Below are positions 48,490 through 61,388 of a DNA stretch of 64,000 nucleotides, one piece after another; positions within the stretch are counted from its first letter, which is position 1; the number at the start of each line of letters is the position of its first letter. The DNA is from Beaufortia kweichowensis (taxonomy: Eukaryota > Chordata > Actinopteri > Cypriniformes > Gastromyzontidae): positions 14,685,942 through 14,749,941 of the forward strand of contig CM032805.1 of the NCBI GenBank assembly GCA_019155185.1, written 5' to 3'. A program made the translations under genes and the position numbers. The notes beneath the pieces were generated by a model. That model did not search any database and was not told the DNA's origin. It saw nothing but the letters and a program-made list of their open reading frames with translations.

Positions 48490-49249
48490 GTTAAACTATT
48501 TGTTTAACATAAACTAGTCTAATTACTAATCAGGTTCTTAATATGACAATGTAGTTCAAGTACATATTAATGTACAATACAATAGAATGTACAATAGAAT
48601 TATCAAATGATAAACAACTAATTTTCCATCCCTAGAAACACAAGATAATTACTTTTTTCTCATTACAATGTTTTTTCCCATGCCTCTGAATGAGAAAAAT
48701 GTGCCACATACTCATTTTTCATTCGTCTGTCAAGCACTGTCAAAAATGTTCAACCTTCAGCTGGAAATCCAATGTTTTTTCCATAGCCTGCAATATTTTT
48801 AGCACTGGGGAATATGCATTTATTTTCCATGTTCTTCTCATTGGTCGTACGGTTACGTGTGAGGTTCCCATGTGACATTTTCCATCATGCACTATTGTTA
48901 ATGGAAGCTAACCCATTTCCTCTCATCTTATAATTCACTGGAAAAGATGCTGGAATTTCAGGAGCACTCTTGTGCTGAGAAATTAGTCACGTCACACATA
49001 ACAGATTGCCTCTCAACCTACATGTGAAAAGGTGGTGATGATTTCCATGCTGGGTTCTGTGTAAAGGTGTGTTTAGTTCTTTTTTGCGATAAATGTGACC
49101 CTAGTAAGACACAAGGATATAAGAAAACATGTGTATGATAGAAGCCCCTGAATCAATCTAAACAAATTTTATTGAACCATTTTTTATAAAACCCTCAATA
49201 TTCCTCATTGTTACATAAAGACATAAACCACCTATAATTTAATCCAATG
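48490..49249. other. non-coding stretch, nothing recognised
   Basis: AT-rich to about 48880, then a moderately GC-rich repeat-free piece to about 49060. No gene. Confidence 0.45.
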
Positions 49250-49680
49250 CTCATGAAATGCTTACTATGAATTTAGGTGGCCGTTTGGGGTCAAAAGGAG
49301 CAAAAATATCTGCCTCTGATGGATATGAATAAACAGACAGCAGATGTTCTTGTTTCATCTGTCCCGGACAAATCCATTTGTTTTCTAGGGCAGCTGAACG
49401 TTTCAATCCTAATATAATTAGCATCAGGGTCACACACATGTAAAAGCGAGAATATCTCTGATATAGAGACTTCAGTCTAGATGAAGCTGTTATTTAATGA
49501 AGGTCATTAGTCTATCCATAGCCACGGTTTCAGCTGATCAAGGGTCAGTGTCATGATGCAATGCACAGTTGGCACATCCAGCCCAAATGTCATTTAATTC
49601 ATTCAGAGATGACATCTGTGTTGTCATTCAGCATCATTAGTCTCTATCTGCGTAATGGACACGTTTATAAATAAAATGTT
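49250..49680. promoter_or_regulatory. candidate conserved non-coding block
   Basis: Repeat-free, with ctaatataattagcat, gtcatttaattcattc and gcatcattag cores. No coding frame. Inferred. Confidence 0.3.
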
Positions 49681-49689
49681 TGTAAAACG

Positions 49690-51269
49690 GTTCTCTTAAG
49701 TTGAGATCAATTGTTTCTCCTATGTTTAAATGAGATTATATGGAGATAAAATGAAAAAGGAATGGTTTACTATCTCACATGTGTCCCTTCATAAAAGTCA
49801 GATGAGATCTTTCTTTGTCTGAACAGAAAACACACCACCGTAAATCCAATGTTCAGAAACCTGAATCAGATTCATATGTTGATTTTTGCCATTTGTCTCC
49901 GTCTGAACGGTAGGGTTGGATTACAAATAGATACAGTATTTCTGTCATATGGGAAATGATGCGTGATGCATATGAAATGTCATACAAAGAACTAATTCAT
50001 TCTCTTACAGAATAAAAGTGTTTATAGTGAATCTTAAAGATTGCATTGGAAGATATATTTTCAACATTTTTCTAACAGAAACTCAAAAAAGGGCTGAATA
50101 TGTATGGTCATGTGTCATATGTCATGATATGTAAACTTCATGACAAAACACCAAATTTGGATCTGAGTGAGTTTGTTGCACCCATCGGAGAGTTTATGTA
50201 TTGTGGAACGGACTTTAACAATGTGGATTCGGTTCATAGGCCGTTACGCATGGTTCTCCAGTGCTGCCTGATAAACCATTACCTGTTTTAATGACCCAAA
50301 AATGAGAGAAACTCCACACAATATCTGCAGCTCCTTAAGGAATATAATTACAGCCGGCTATTGTGTGGCATCTGCGCTGGACTCATTTAGAGAGGTAAAG
50401 GGAACGAAACATAATTATGCAAATTAGTCATCTCTTGCAATACACAGCAGTGTTAAGAAGGCAAATATACAACTAAACATGGTTGTCTTTAAAAGTTCAG
50501 CGAGGGCCACTGGACATAAGGGTCATAGAAATGTTATATATTATATATGTAATTTTAAATATGATTATTTAAAATATTTTAAAAATATTTAAAAAATATG
50601 ATGTTTTGAGATGGATTCAGAGAAGCCAAACTGCATCATTGTATTCTCAATGTAGTCCAGCTGCAAGCGAGGGCCATTCAAACTAATGTCCTACAGGCAG
50701 GTATCTATTTTAAAACAGTCTGAACATTTTGTCAGACTGGTCACATTAGAGTATCAGCGTGAAGCATCTGGTACTGAAGAACTCGTTTCATTAGCCATGA
50801 GTGATGTTAAACAGTTATCCATCCATTTCTGTCTAAAGCACAACACAAATCAAAAATCTTTGAAATGGGAGTGAAATTGTATCTGGAGAACTTGTTAAAA
50901 CCACAGCGCAGAGGTGGAAATTCTTCAGGCACCAGCAGTCAAAATCATTATATTTCAAGTCAGAGTTACTTTGCAAACAATGTGAAACTAGAAGAACTAA
51001 AATGTTGGTCATTGATCTGTGGGCACTACGTTTGAAATTTCTGACAAGAAAAATAACCTTAATTTTTGACTATTTCTTTCAGTTCCTGGTTTTAAATTCA
51101 CCCATAGGAAATCATAATTTGTACATTTCAGTCAGTCTTACTCACGTTTATTCTCAGAAGCACTTATTTAGTCACCTCTACTACAGGATATGTTAATATC
51201 TGGTTAAAAAACATAGCCCATAGCCCTCCTATAGCCAGTCTAGTTACTGTTCCCCTGATTAAAGAGTAA
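49690..51269. other. non-coding stretch
   Basis: Unique sequence; 50290-50470 is repeat-free with the octamer-like word atgcaaattag near 50418. A strongly AT-rich patch lies at 50540-50600. No gene. Confidence 0.45.
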
Positions 51270-51660
51270 TTTTACTCTCGACCAGGGTGACAAAGATTCA
51301 ACATTGGTAATTGGTCGTTACGACGGCTCTACAGTTGAATTTGTGACGCTAAATGCATAGCGAGGGCAGGACGTGAATTTCCGCTCAATCAGTCCTGCCG
51401 TATATCACCTGAGATGTGTGCAGAAATGGAGATCATCAGATGAAATGAAGCACTCAGCTTGGGAGCGATTGTTTTGAGGTTTGCTGGGTTTTCAGATTAG
51501 TGAGCCCTGCTGTTTTATCACCCTCGCTCACTTGCTTATTATGAATTTGGCTTTGAATGAGGCACAGATTACAGTCAGAGGTTACTGGGAAAAAAGATTG
51601 AAACGTGTGAATGTTATATTATATGAAAAACGGCTTTTTCTTGTATGCTTTACTTTGCGT
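51270..51660. promoter_or_regulatory. candidate conserved non-coding block
   Basis: Repeat-free, GC-richer sequence ending at a short GA tract. The 61-codon frame at 51481 shows no domain. Inferred. Confidence 0.25.
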
Positions 51661-51663
51661 CTG

Positions 51664-51686
51664 TGAGAGAGAGAGAGAGAGAGAGA
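51664..51686. repeat. (GA)n microsatellite, short
   Basis: Eleven to twelve ga units, uninterrupted. Confidence 0.95.
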
Positions 51687-51749
51687 ATATTAACCTGATA
51701 GCATACACAGCAAAATAAACTCTGAACTACTGAAATATAAACTACATTT

Positions 51750-51855
51750 TTATTAATTTGAGATGCTCTCATTTTTTAATTTTTTGTATTTTTAATTGTT
51801 TAAAAAAATAACATTAACTTTTTTAAGTTTGTAGTTTATGTTTATTGTAATGCTG
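51750..51855 (-). mobile_element. possible family-B MITE fragment
   Basis: The order aaaaaataacattaac then gtttatgtttattgtaat resembles the body of the 48-kb copy. AT-rich composition makes chance similarity possible. Confidence 0.3.
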
Positions 51856-52183
51856 TCTTGCAAGAACTACTGTAATACTATTCCATTAATATAAAACACC
51901 ACTCTTCAGCTGCACTACAAGTACATTTAGCACTCTGGAACAGATACCGTATATAGGTCAGGCCAGTGAACGCATGACTTCTGTGTGGCCGTTACTTCTG
52001 CCGTTCTGATTCTCTGAGTGAAACGCTGTCAGTTCACTACTGCTCTATGTCACTGCTTGCTTGAATAAGTGACATGCCTTCTGGATGGTAAGTTTGTGTG
52101 TGTGCTGTGTAGTGTGAAGGTGTTGTTCTGAGTGAATGACTAAGGTGAGACACTGAGTGGCAGGAATGGGGGACATCCGTCAT

Positions 52184-52197
52184 GTTGCCATGGTGAC
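52184..52197 (-). promoter_or_regulatory. RFX X-box-like site
   Basis: Plus-strand gttgccatggtgac; the reverse complement gtcaccatggcaac fits the RFX X-box pattern GTNRCC-N(0-3)-RGYAAC with a 2-base spacer. Single site, no supporting context. Confidence 0.35.
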
Positions 52198-52501
52198 TGT
52201 GGATAAAGAACATCTGTACAGGAGAAATAGCATATCACACTGCGGTCACATGAACTCAGTATGCAGGTGTGCACAGTACTCTAACATGTAGTTTGCGAAC
52301 TGCATAATATTGCAAATTTATTCCAAAAACAATAAGAAAGCATTACTTTGAACTTATATAGGTACCATTATATAATTTAATGTCTGTTTTATTTTATTTA
52401 AAACCAAACAACTTTCAATATTATCTTTATCAGTTTGTGCTTATTTAATTTTAGCTTCTAATGCTGGCTTATTTTGTATTGTTTCTTTAGGATTTGCATG
52501 A

Positions 52502-52620
52502 TATATGTGACCTTGTCTGTGAAAACACAGCTGAAGAACATTTGTAAAGAACATACTTATTTGTGAACAAAACTTATTTGTGAAAAATAATAAACCATAG
52601 TGACGATAAAACGATTAATT
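52502..52620 (+). mobile_element. family-A MITE, left-end fragment
   Basis: Begins atgtgaccttgtctgtgaaa, then acacagctgaag and taaagaacata, matching the left half of the family. The right half is lost. Confidence 0.6.
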
Positions 52621-52760
52621 TCTGTCCTTAAATTTTAGTGTTATAAACTAAAATATAAGTACTGAATCTCAAAATCTATCTTGTAATCTATCATTACAGC
52701 AATTAACACACATTACACATTTTCATCATTATGGCTATAAGTACTTTGGTGCTTAATAAT

Positions 52761-52876
<116 letters not shown>

Positions 52877-53029
52877 ATTCCATGTCCAGTTCACTACTGT
52901 ACTCTTGTACTGCTAGAGGGATGAAGGTTCAGAAGAAAAAACTTATTGTTGATGCCAATTAAATGGTTTGTGGGCAGTACAAGGATGGATACAGTAAGGA
53001 TAAATAAAAAAGAAGTAGACTCAGCTTGG

Positions 53030-53420
53030 TAGGTCCTGAGGACCAGCAGGTCCGCCCATCATACCCTGCTTCACACAGGCCTGTGAGGGATCCAAACTGT
53101 GTCTGATTTAATGGTTTAAAGGTCTTACCATCCCATCTCTAATCAAAGAACCCAGTGAAATCTCGAAGGGTGAAATTGAACCTTGTGGGGGTAATGGACT
53201 CCATTAAAAAGGACGACGAACAGAGAGAGGTGGAAAACCAGCTTAGCAAGGCTGTTTGAAGATATTTACAGGGTCCCGCAGGCAGAAAGTCTTTAGCGGG
53301 TAACCAAGCCACCGATGCCTAATCCAGGCATTTCCACGAGTATTTGTTTGCTGATTAAAAGCAAAGAAAGAAAAGCGCCTCGAGCGTGTCCTGTCACTGG
53401 GGACACAATGGGAATGTGCC
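53030..53420. promoter_or_regulatory. candidate conserved non-coding block
   Basis: GC-rich, repeat-free sequence with gcctaatcc, ggtttaaagg and tctaatcaa words. The 101-codon minus-strand frame across it shows no domain. Inferred. Confidence 0.3.
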
Positions 53421-53769
53421 TGAATGCGTGAGAGTGTTTGTACATGTGTTGTGTTGTAAAGAAAAAGGTGCAGATGAAGACAGTGTGATGTTAAAAAGAA
53501 GCTGACAGAGAGATAAGATGTGTGACAGTGAGATACAAAGCCTCCCACTGTAAAGTTAGATTTATTTGTTGAAATATCATCAAAGGAATGTCACCAAATG
53601 TCATCTGATATCTGGTGCGACAACTTCCAGAAGCTGAAAAAGATAGAAATGTTTAATCTAACAGTTTTATACATTGACAGAAGTCAGTAGAATATAATGT
53701 AAAAGCTCAGACATCGCTCTGTCATAGCTCATGACCTTTGATATGGGTATAAGTTATGTGTAATGACTT

Positions 53770-53945
53770 TAAAGTGAATATGTGCCTGCATGTGAAAACC
53801 CAGCTAAAGTCATTTTTGTGGGTTTTTTACATAAAATAATTCTACATAATGCAAAGAACATACTGTGAAAATATTACCTTGATAACTTTACATGTCAAAG
53901 ATTGAAATCATAGTATTATTTATAGGTAAAATCAAACTTTGATGC
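53770..53945 (+). mobile_element. family-A MITE copy
   Basis: Contains tgtgaaaacccagctaaagt, ctacataatgcaaagaac and aatcaaactttgatgc in the order of the nested copy at 55241-55467. Left end begins near atgtgcctg; right end lost. Confidence 0.65.
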
Positions 53946-53949
53946 TTAT

Positions 53950-55049
53950 TATCTTCCATTTATCCATTATCTCCACATCCCATTTATTTTCAGCCATGTC
54001 AACCAGCAGTTTCAACCATTTTAAGTCAGTTTTCATTCTTATTCAAATCATTGCAAAGAAACCTTTCTGCTTAACAGTGTTAGATGAAGTCACAAATGAA
54101 AACTGGCAATTTGTATGAAATTATATAAAATACCTAGAATGTTCTAATGGTCTCTTCTGTGGAATAAAAGAAAAAACGTTTCACAGAAATATCTAATTCT
54201 TTTTACCATCTTGAGTTGTACGTCGCTTTTCCGACGACCAAACAAAAATCCACAGCAGCGTTTGGAATTCAGCACATTTCCTCACAATAGCATCTCTTCA
54301 GTTTCTCCTTGATAAATATTTAATAAAGTCTCTGCCGTTGCTCTTTTAACATCCTTGGATTTAAAGTACATTTTTTATCATGCTAAAAGAGCAACACAGA
54401 TCTGTATTATAAAGTAAGAAATATGCTAAACTGGAACTAAACTGGCTCCATAAGCATTTAGAAATTGTGTTAACACTTGTTGTGACATTTAACACTGTGG
54501 GCTGTATCTGTATGTTGAACGTGTCCAATCTGGTGTCTGTAATTTAGATCGGCAGTGATCTTGACTCTTGCATGCCAAATAGGACTTTTTATTCTGATCA
54601 TGTCTATGCATAATGAAGTAATACTGTATCTCCATTAATGCAAAATCAGCTCTCTATTATCAAGGACATGATTAACATAGTAATACTGTTACTTCTAGTT
54701 ATTTTACTCCTCAAAAGCAACTCTGGTTTTTGAGACATGAACAAAATATGAATCACAATTTCCATTTGATGATCACCAGAATATTATTTTGTCATTGTCA
54801 GCTGTGCACTTCTCAATTGTTCCCAGTTACTGACAGTTCAATAAAAGGATCTGAAAGTCAATTTGACATTCACAATTAATTTATGATTTGTCAATATTCA
54901 TAATAAATGACAGTACACTAGGACTATTTAACTCCAGTTTTGTATGACCATTGTCCTGCAGAGATCAATTTCAAAACTAATAAAACATACTTGTAATTTC
55001 AAGCAGTTCAGATATCTTCAGTTTAGGGTTTATTTTTACAGTTAATTTT
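53950..55049. other. AT-rich non-coding stretch
   Basis: Unique AT-rich sequence without a gene or recognisable repeat. Confidence 0.5.
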
Positions 55050-55560
55050 ATTTTTTATTTTTTGAATAGACTTTCAATAATGTACACCTGTCACTTCACA
55101 TATGAAATGCACTATCCAAACAATTAAAAATATATATATATATTTAATTTTTTTAATTTAAGGTATTTTTTAAAACATTTTTAACATTAACATTTTTTAT
55201 GTTTATTGTTATTTGTCAAACATTTATTCTTAGACTCTAATATATGTGAAAAAACCCAGCTAAAGTCATTTTTTGTGATTTTTCTGTTTTCTACATCATT
55301 CTACATAATGTAAAGAATATTCGGTGTGAATTTAACATTAATATCTTTCATTTTTTCAAGATTGAAATCATAGTGAAATTAATAGGTGAAATCAAACTTT
55401 GATGCTCATAATCTCATAAATAGATTTTTCAACTTTAGCCTGGTTTTCACAGAAAGGATCACATATATTTTGTCATGATTAGATTAGAATTCAACTATAA
55501 AATATTAAAATGAATAGTATTACACCTGTAGAATGATGAAAGTTATAAGTTATCAGGTTA
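55050..55560 (-). mobile_element. family-B MITE split by a family-A insertion
   Basis: The left part (to 55240) holds acctgtcacttcacatat, ttttttatgtttattgtt and tttattcttagactc. The right part (from 55468) continues with tgtcatgattagattagaat and tcaactataaaat, the next words of the family in the same orientation. Between them sits a complete family-A element. The ends of this copy are more diverged than those at 48202-48485. Confidence 0.7.
55241..55467 (+). mobile_element. family-A MITE, complete, nested in family B
   Basis: Starts tatatgtgaaaa and ends ggatcacatata, giving inverted ends with TA at both borders, as expected for insertion at TA (Tc1/mariner-like behaviour). The interior carries acccagctaaagtcat, ctacataatgtaaagaa, aatcaaactttgatgctc and tttagcctggttttcac. 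Uninterrupted family-B copies read straight across this point, which marks 55241-55467 as the insertion. Confidence 0.75.
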
Positions 55561-55649
55561 AGTAATAAAACCCCATTTTTTTGGAAGGAAGCAAAAGAGT
55601 CAAAAACCTGTTACTCATTAAAATCAACTGAATAGCATTTTTTAGTCTT

Positions 55650-56320
55650 TAGGACTTCTTATCCCTGGTCCTGAAGGACCACCATCCATGTAAGGCCTTC
55701 AAGATCATTTTCAGCAGGTTGGGTTTGAGATAAACACTGCAGGCGAGCGGCCCTTCAGGACTGGAGTTGAATAGCCCACCTGTAGAGAATCTAAAAAACA
55801 ACAAAACAGATTTCAGCCAGTTGGCTGCAGAACCAGACAACATAATGGTAATCAAAGCTCATAACCTGTGGCACCTGCCACTACATCCAGGAGACATCAG
55901 GAACAGAAAAAGCCAATGAGAGCCGTGCAGTTTGCTCATCAAATCTCTGTGACACTCTTTATCATGTGCGGTCCAAATCATTACTGAAGGTACAAATTAC
56001 CATCTGACGATGATGTCCTCCCAACGCTTGCATTCTGTCCTTGTCTCGCTCATGCATCTATGCCAGTCTGCACTTCTTAATTTGCTTATAATTGACATTT
56101 AATGTACCCTTCAATGTGTTTATTAATTTCTCATCACCAAAATCAAATTAGTGCTCAGTGTCTGGCTGTAGTGCACCGAGAGCTCTGACCTGATATGACA
56201 CTGTTTGCTGGCTTTTTCCATTCTGATGAGGGCTTTAAAATTACACAACACGGCTAAATGAGACAAGGGTTCATGAAAGTTTCATTAGCGCTGTGTCGCA
56301 CGAAAACAGTTGAATTCATT
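55650..56320. promoter_or_regulatory. candidate conserved non-coding block
   Basis: Long repeat-free stretch of balanced composition with cttaatttgcttataatt, gtttattaattt and aaattagtg cores. It also holds cattagcgctgtg near 56283, shared with about 9056. No coding frame. Inferred. Confidence 0.35.
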
Positions 56321-56329
56321 GTTCCACTT

Positions 56330-57139
56330 TTGCTCGTGGTACTTCAGGAGAAAAGCGTGCGTCTTTATTTCTTTATTTACATTGACCTTTTTGGTTATAA
56401 ACACACACAGATTAGTTATTGTGCAAGTACATAAAATAATCAGTTTCAAAACAGTCCCATACCTTATTCTGTTCTACAATGGTAAGCTTTTGAAAAGGAT
56501 TTGTAATTTTAACTGTTGGCTACGATTTCATGGAAAATGTCAACCCATGTAAGGATTAAATAAACTTACCTACTGTATGTTTCAAACAGAGATGATGATA
56601 TAGAGGCAAAAGTTGTGGTTTGCACATCAGATGTTAGGTTATGTAGATTGCAGTTTGTGAATTGTATAGAAAAGTCAGTGCAATTAAGCAGGCGGTAAAC
56701 AGAGTTGCTTGTGGAGATGCTTGTGTACTTCGCATTATTTTTTTAATAACGGCAGCAATAATTCATCAAATGATGGAGAAGAACGTTTTAACCTGTCTTA
56801 CATCCAGCTGTGTGATATATTAAAGCTCATTTTCAGCATTTTTAAAAGCTGATTCAGGTGTCTGGGTCGCAGTGGTGCAGTGTGTTGTACTGTATGCCTG
56901 ACTGCGGTCTTCAGTTTTTTTTGCTGTTTAATATTTTTGGTCAAGTTTGTGCCATTATCTAAATGTTATACTTAATCAAATGTGTCGGTTCAAATATTGT
57001 TGCAAGAAAGACAATATAGCTTTTTAAATTCGTCTTGCTTCCTTTGACTCCATCTGAGTTCATAGCAAATATTTGGCTTTGGAACTGTTTTCTTCTAAGC
57101 TGTCTCCTTGTTCTTTTGTCTCTCCTCTATTCCTCTGTA
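56330..57139. other. non-coding stretch with possible SINE head
   Basis: Unique sequence except around 56864-56925, where gggtcgcagtggtgcagtg recalls the head of DANA-like cyprinid SINEs (pattern cgcagtggcgcagta). No body follows. Open frames anonymous. Confidence 0.3.
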
Positions 57140-57440
57140 TATCTCTCTTTTTATTCATCAGCACACGGCGCCTGCGCTGCATCTTTCTGCCTTGAGCAGA
57201 CAGTGATTGTGAGTAAACAGGTCTATTGTTCCTGCTCCTCACGGGACTCGCTTTCCCCTCCCTTGTCTGCCGCCCCTTTGCTTCCGTACCTGCACACCAT
57301 ACACACGTATTAATTAAACAACAATGGGGGCTCTTGCAGGGGCCGTCTCCACGGGCTGAAGATTACACTTCAGCTTCAACCCTGATGAAACCAGAGGTCA
57401 TTGATTCTGCCTCCAATCACATTTGAGACCTCAGGCGAGT
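57140..57440. promoter_or_regulatory. candidate conserved non-coding block
   Basis: GC-rich, repeat-free sequence with gtattaattaaac in its middle. A 92-codon plus-strand frame and a 66-codon frame cross it in different registers without domains. Inferred. Confidence 0.3.
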
Positions 57441-57610
57441 CTCTCTCCATCCCTTGCATGATGGGATTATATTGTATTGTTTTAAATCACACCAAAACAC
57501 AATAGTTCAGCTAAAGGTTTCCAGATGCTGACAGAAATTCATTGGAATCTTGTGTATTAATGGATTTTAAAAACCACCTTGCTGATTTATTATGTCTTGA
57601 ATAAGCACTA

Positions 57611-57690
57611 TTTACATTTCTTCATTTAGAAGATGCCTTTTATCTAAATCAGCTTACAAGTAAGAGGGCATTTAACATTTTGTTAAAGAG
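57611..57690 (-). repeat. SINE tail fragment, diverged
   Basis: Words atttacatttcttcattta, gaagatgccttttatcta and cagcttacaa correspond to the tail of the SINE at 40022-40175 with several changes. No tRNA-like head is present. Confidence 0.55.
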
Positions 57691-57699
57691 CTGACAATA

Positions 57700-58249
57700 A
57701 GTTTAGTTTACCAAGCAATCTTTACAAGTAGGACTAGAGTTAAGTAATAATTTTATAGGCAGTTACTGTACATTACATTACTGTAAATGAAGACTTTGTG
57801 TTTATAATGCATTTTAAACTTTTAATCTTAAATTAGTATATTTGGAAATTAACTGTAATCAAGATTAATAATTATGCAGAACTTTTGTTTATTTAGTAGT
57901 TAGTTCAACGTTTGCTTTTATTTTATATTGTGTTAAATGCAATGTTTTTTTATATCAAATTCAGCATTTTATGTGTTCTACTTGTGAATTTTCCTTCCTA
58001 AATTAAATAAAAATATATTAATTTTAATAATAAGTTAATAATATTTTATATTAATAATATTTAATAGATTATATTTAATAATTGGATCAAATATTAATAA
58101 TAATAATTTTACATAAAATGTGAAGAGGCAAGTAAAGAAACTATTGTAGCCTTTTTACCTCTCATATTACCTCTTCTTAATAAATCAGAGGAGAAATAAA
58201 TTCAATTTAAACTGTTAAAACCCTACCCAAGTCCAACATGAATAAATCA
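57700..58249. other. AT-rich non-coding stretch
   Basis: Very AT-rich, with taataa/attaat runs around 58000-58120. No gene or defined repeat. Confidence 0.5.
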
Positions 58250-58830
58250 CGGTCGAGAGAAAGAGATACAGACCCTTTTACTGTCTGTAACCTGCAGCCA
58301 CCGTGTAAACAAGTGTGTTTAATGGGCTCTTGCACGTTGGCAGGGTCTGTTGCTTCCAAGCCGATGGGGGGGGGTTTGAGCAGAGATTAGCAGGTAATGA
58401 TGTAAATTAGAATAATGCAGCTTGTGACCGTCAGGGTGTAAACAGGCGCATAGAAAAAGCAATCACATGTGGCTAGCCGAGATAAGGGATTTATGGCAAT
58501 ACAAATTCGGTAATCCTATTAATATGGAGCCCTTGACTCGTGCCCTGGACTTCCTGCACCTCGCTGTGTAATGCCGGGGAAAGGTTGTGAAGTTTGGGCA
58601 GAGAGTTGTGGGTTTTGAGTTTATGAGAACAGGAGATGGGTTGGAAGCGGATTGGATTGATGACTATTGTGTCATCATTGTCAAGCTGCCACTCCAGCAG
58701 AGTGTGAAAATAACTCGCCGGCAGAGAGCTTTCACAAACACACGCTCTCATGGACCCCTGCCGTCGTGACAGTAACAGACATGCCGATGAATTAAAGAGG
58801 ACAACATCTCCCAGCCGCGCCAAACCCTAG
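58250..58830. promoter_or_regulatory. candidate conserved non-coding block
   Basis: GC-richer and free of transposons, with a nine-G run at 58366-58374. It includes an inverted repeat tgatgac-tattgt-gtcatca at 58658-58677 (7-base arms), resembling paired AP-1/CRE-type half sites. The 110-codon minus-strand frame has no domain. Inferred regulatory. Confidence 0.35.
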
Positions 58831-59099
58831 TCAGATAGGAACGATGAGCAATAGGAATGATGTGTATGAATTGGTTCTTTTGAATTAGTTTGTTGTGGTG
58901 AATCGGACCTAAAATTTCCTTATTATAGCTATGTATAGGCATGAGTTTCAGTTTAGTTTGGAAAAGCCGTGATACAGCTAATTTAGTTTCTAGATATTTT
59001 TTACGTTTACAGTAAATAATTTTAAAATGTGATGTGCTTCACTTTGCTGATTAAACTTTCTTCTTCATGTCACTTTTTCTCTTTAACCTGTTTATTGTC

Positions 59100-59420
59100 A
59101 CCATACACCTGTCCCCCCGTTTACTTTAATATTTCATAGTTGAATTCTATTATAATCATGACAAACTATATATTGATGGAAAGCTGTAAGACTCAAAAAT
59201 AAATATTTGACAAATGTTCATAACAATAAACATACACAAAATTTAATTAATAAAATATTTAAATATTTAAATTAATTTAATTAATTTAAAATTAAAGAAA
59301 TAAGAAAAGGATAAAGAAATATTTATGTTAAATAAAAATGTTATTTTTAACATTTAAATAAAACAATAAATGTATGAAAAATTATATTTATATAAAATTG
59401 TTTTTTAAAAATCTAAAAAA
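59100..59420 (+). mobile_element. family-B MITE copy
   Basis: Contains tcatagttgaattctatta, gacaaactatatattgatg and cataacaataaacata in the plus orientation, then a long AT-rich body. Ends diverged; near the left end attgtcacc and acacctgtc recall the family termini. Confidence 0.65.
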
Positions 59421-61388
59421 AACAACTTTTTATTAAAACCAACTCTTTTTTCCTGCATGTGTTCATATTTTTAAGTACATTGTATTTGTTAACTTGTCAG
59501 TTATTGAGCTATTCAACAAACCTTTTGCCTAGTCGGTCAAACCTTGATACACTCAAGGTGACAGCCTGCACTTTTCTTCTCAATCTATAAAAAATGATTC
59601 GTTCACAAATAGAGCATCACTAAAACAATAAAACGATAAAAAATGAGTTTTATTTTGCATCCTCCTCTGTTCTTCCACCGTCGTCATAAATGTGACTTTG
59701 CAGGAGTGAGGATCCTTATGTCTTCAGTGAATTAACCCTCGGGTCACTTTTCCCACAGAAAGTGCCTCCTTTAGCATTTCTCATAAAGTAATTGACTGTA
59801 TGTCATTGCCTGTCAAGGAATGAGCCTTTCCACACGGCCATGCCTTGGCAAGCACAATCAATTTTCTGCTGCTAGCATAGGTATGGAGATCCATTGTGTA
59901 CAGCTAATCAGATCTGAAATCCAATTACTGTTGAAATGTAGAATGATGGATTTTACACCGAATAAAAGGAATGCTGGTTCTCTACAGGCATATGAGTAAT
60001 AACTGGAACTCAAAGAAAACTTTCTCTGTTTGGTGTGAAAGAGACTCCTGATGTCATCAAGCATTATGTTATGTATTCATGTGTGTGCAAAAGCTCTCTT
60101 ACTAAAGATCTTTTTTACAAGACCCACTTAACATATTTTAAATGCCTTTTTATTATATAATGTAATATCTTCAGTAAGTGGATATTTAATTGCAGTTTAA
60201 TGAAAGATAAGCCAATCATTGTGGACTAAAAACTGATTTGGCAATTTATTTACACAAAGCCTGAATTTTGGGAGCATTAGAACAAAAAACATGTTTGCAA
60301 AGATTGAAAACAATTTTCAGAATTTTTCAGAATTTCAGCAAGTTTTTTTAAATGGTACCGTTGTTGTTTCAGTGTAATCTACAGAAAAGCACATTGATGT
60401 GTAGACAAAACTATGATGTCATGCACATGTGTATTACGTTCTTTTCTGTAAAGTGACATCGCCAACTACTGGCATGGCATGCATACTGCAATACAACATT
60501 TTTTGTCACTATCAGATCCATGTCAAATGAAATGTTTTTAGTAAACTATTGTGTAAACCTAAAAAAAGTTCTGATTATCAAAAGTGAAACCTAGTTCATG
60601 TGATGAAATATACAGGATCTGTGGTTACTTGGAAACAATGGGTTAAATGACATTTTTTGCAGATGTCACATGGTGTGATGTATTCACTGCAAAGACTTTC
60701 AGACATTTTAAAGTGTGCTTTAATTGTCCAAAAAGCATGTTTAAAAGGCAAAACCTAAGTATGATTCTGATAATCTGTCTCCATCTCTGGTCTTTTTGAA
60801 GTGTTTGTCCAGTGTCTGTTATGTTCAATAACCCGTGATGTCTTAGTTATGATGAATCAGTGTTTCGTGAGAGAATGAACTCTCTCTGTAGTCGCCTCAG
60901 GAAGAATCTGCAGACTGTGTGAATTTGCTCAGAATCTCAGCAGTGACTCATGAACTTTATATTGTGTGGACGTGAGCATTTGACACTGGAACCTTCTTAT
61001 TGACATCCAGACTTTCAGAGACCTTTCAGCAGTTATCACAGGCTTAAGGTATTTGGAAATAAAACATTAATGACCTTTAACACAGTCCTGCAGGTTTGGT
61101 AATGTCTCAAAGTGATCTCAAAAACATTTGTAATTTAATCATTTCTGCCATGTAGAAATCTTACTAATGCTCGATCACCACAATTTATCTAGGAATGAGC
61201 TATAATGAATGATTTTTTTTATTTAGTAACAAAATGCAAAAATATTGTGTAAAGAAATTTGAAATGTGAGAATGTTAATTGGCCTCAATGATATCTAATA
61301 ATTAGTGTGCTTCAAAAAATTGACAAAATTAGCATTTTCTATATTTTGAAGATAGGAGCATTCAAAAATTACAGTCTCTCACTTTAGC
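59421..61388. other. non-coding stretch, nothing firm
   Basis: AT-rich unique DNA with a moderately GC-richer, repeat-free part at about 59690-59920. No gene or recognised transposon. Confidence 0.45.
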
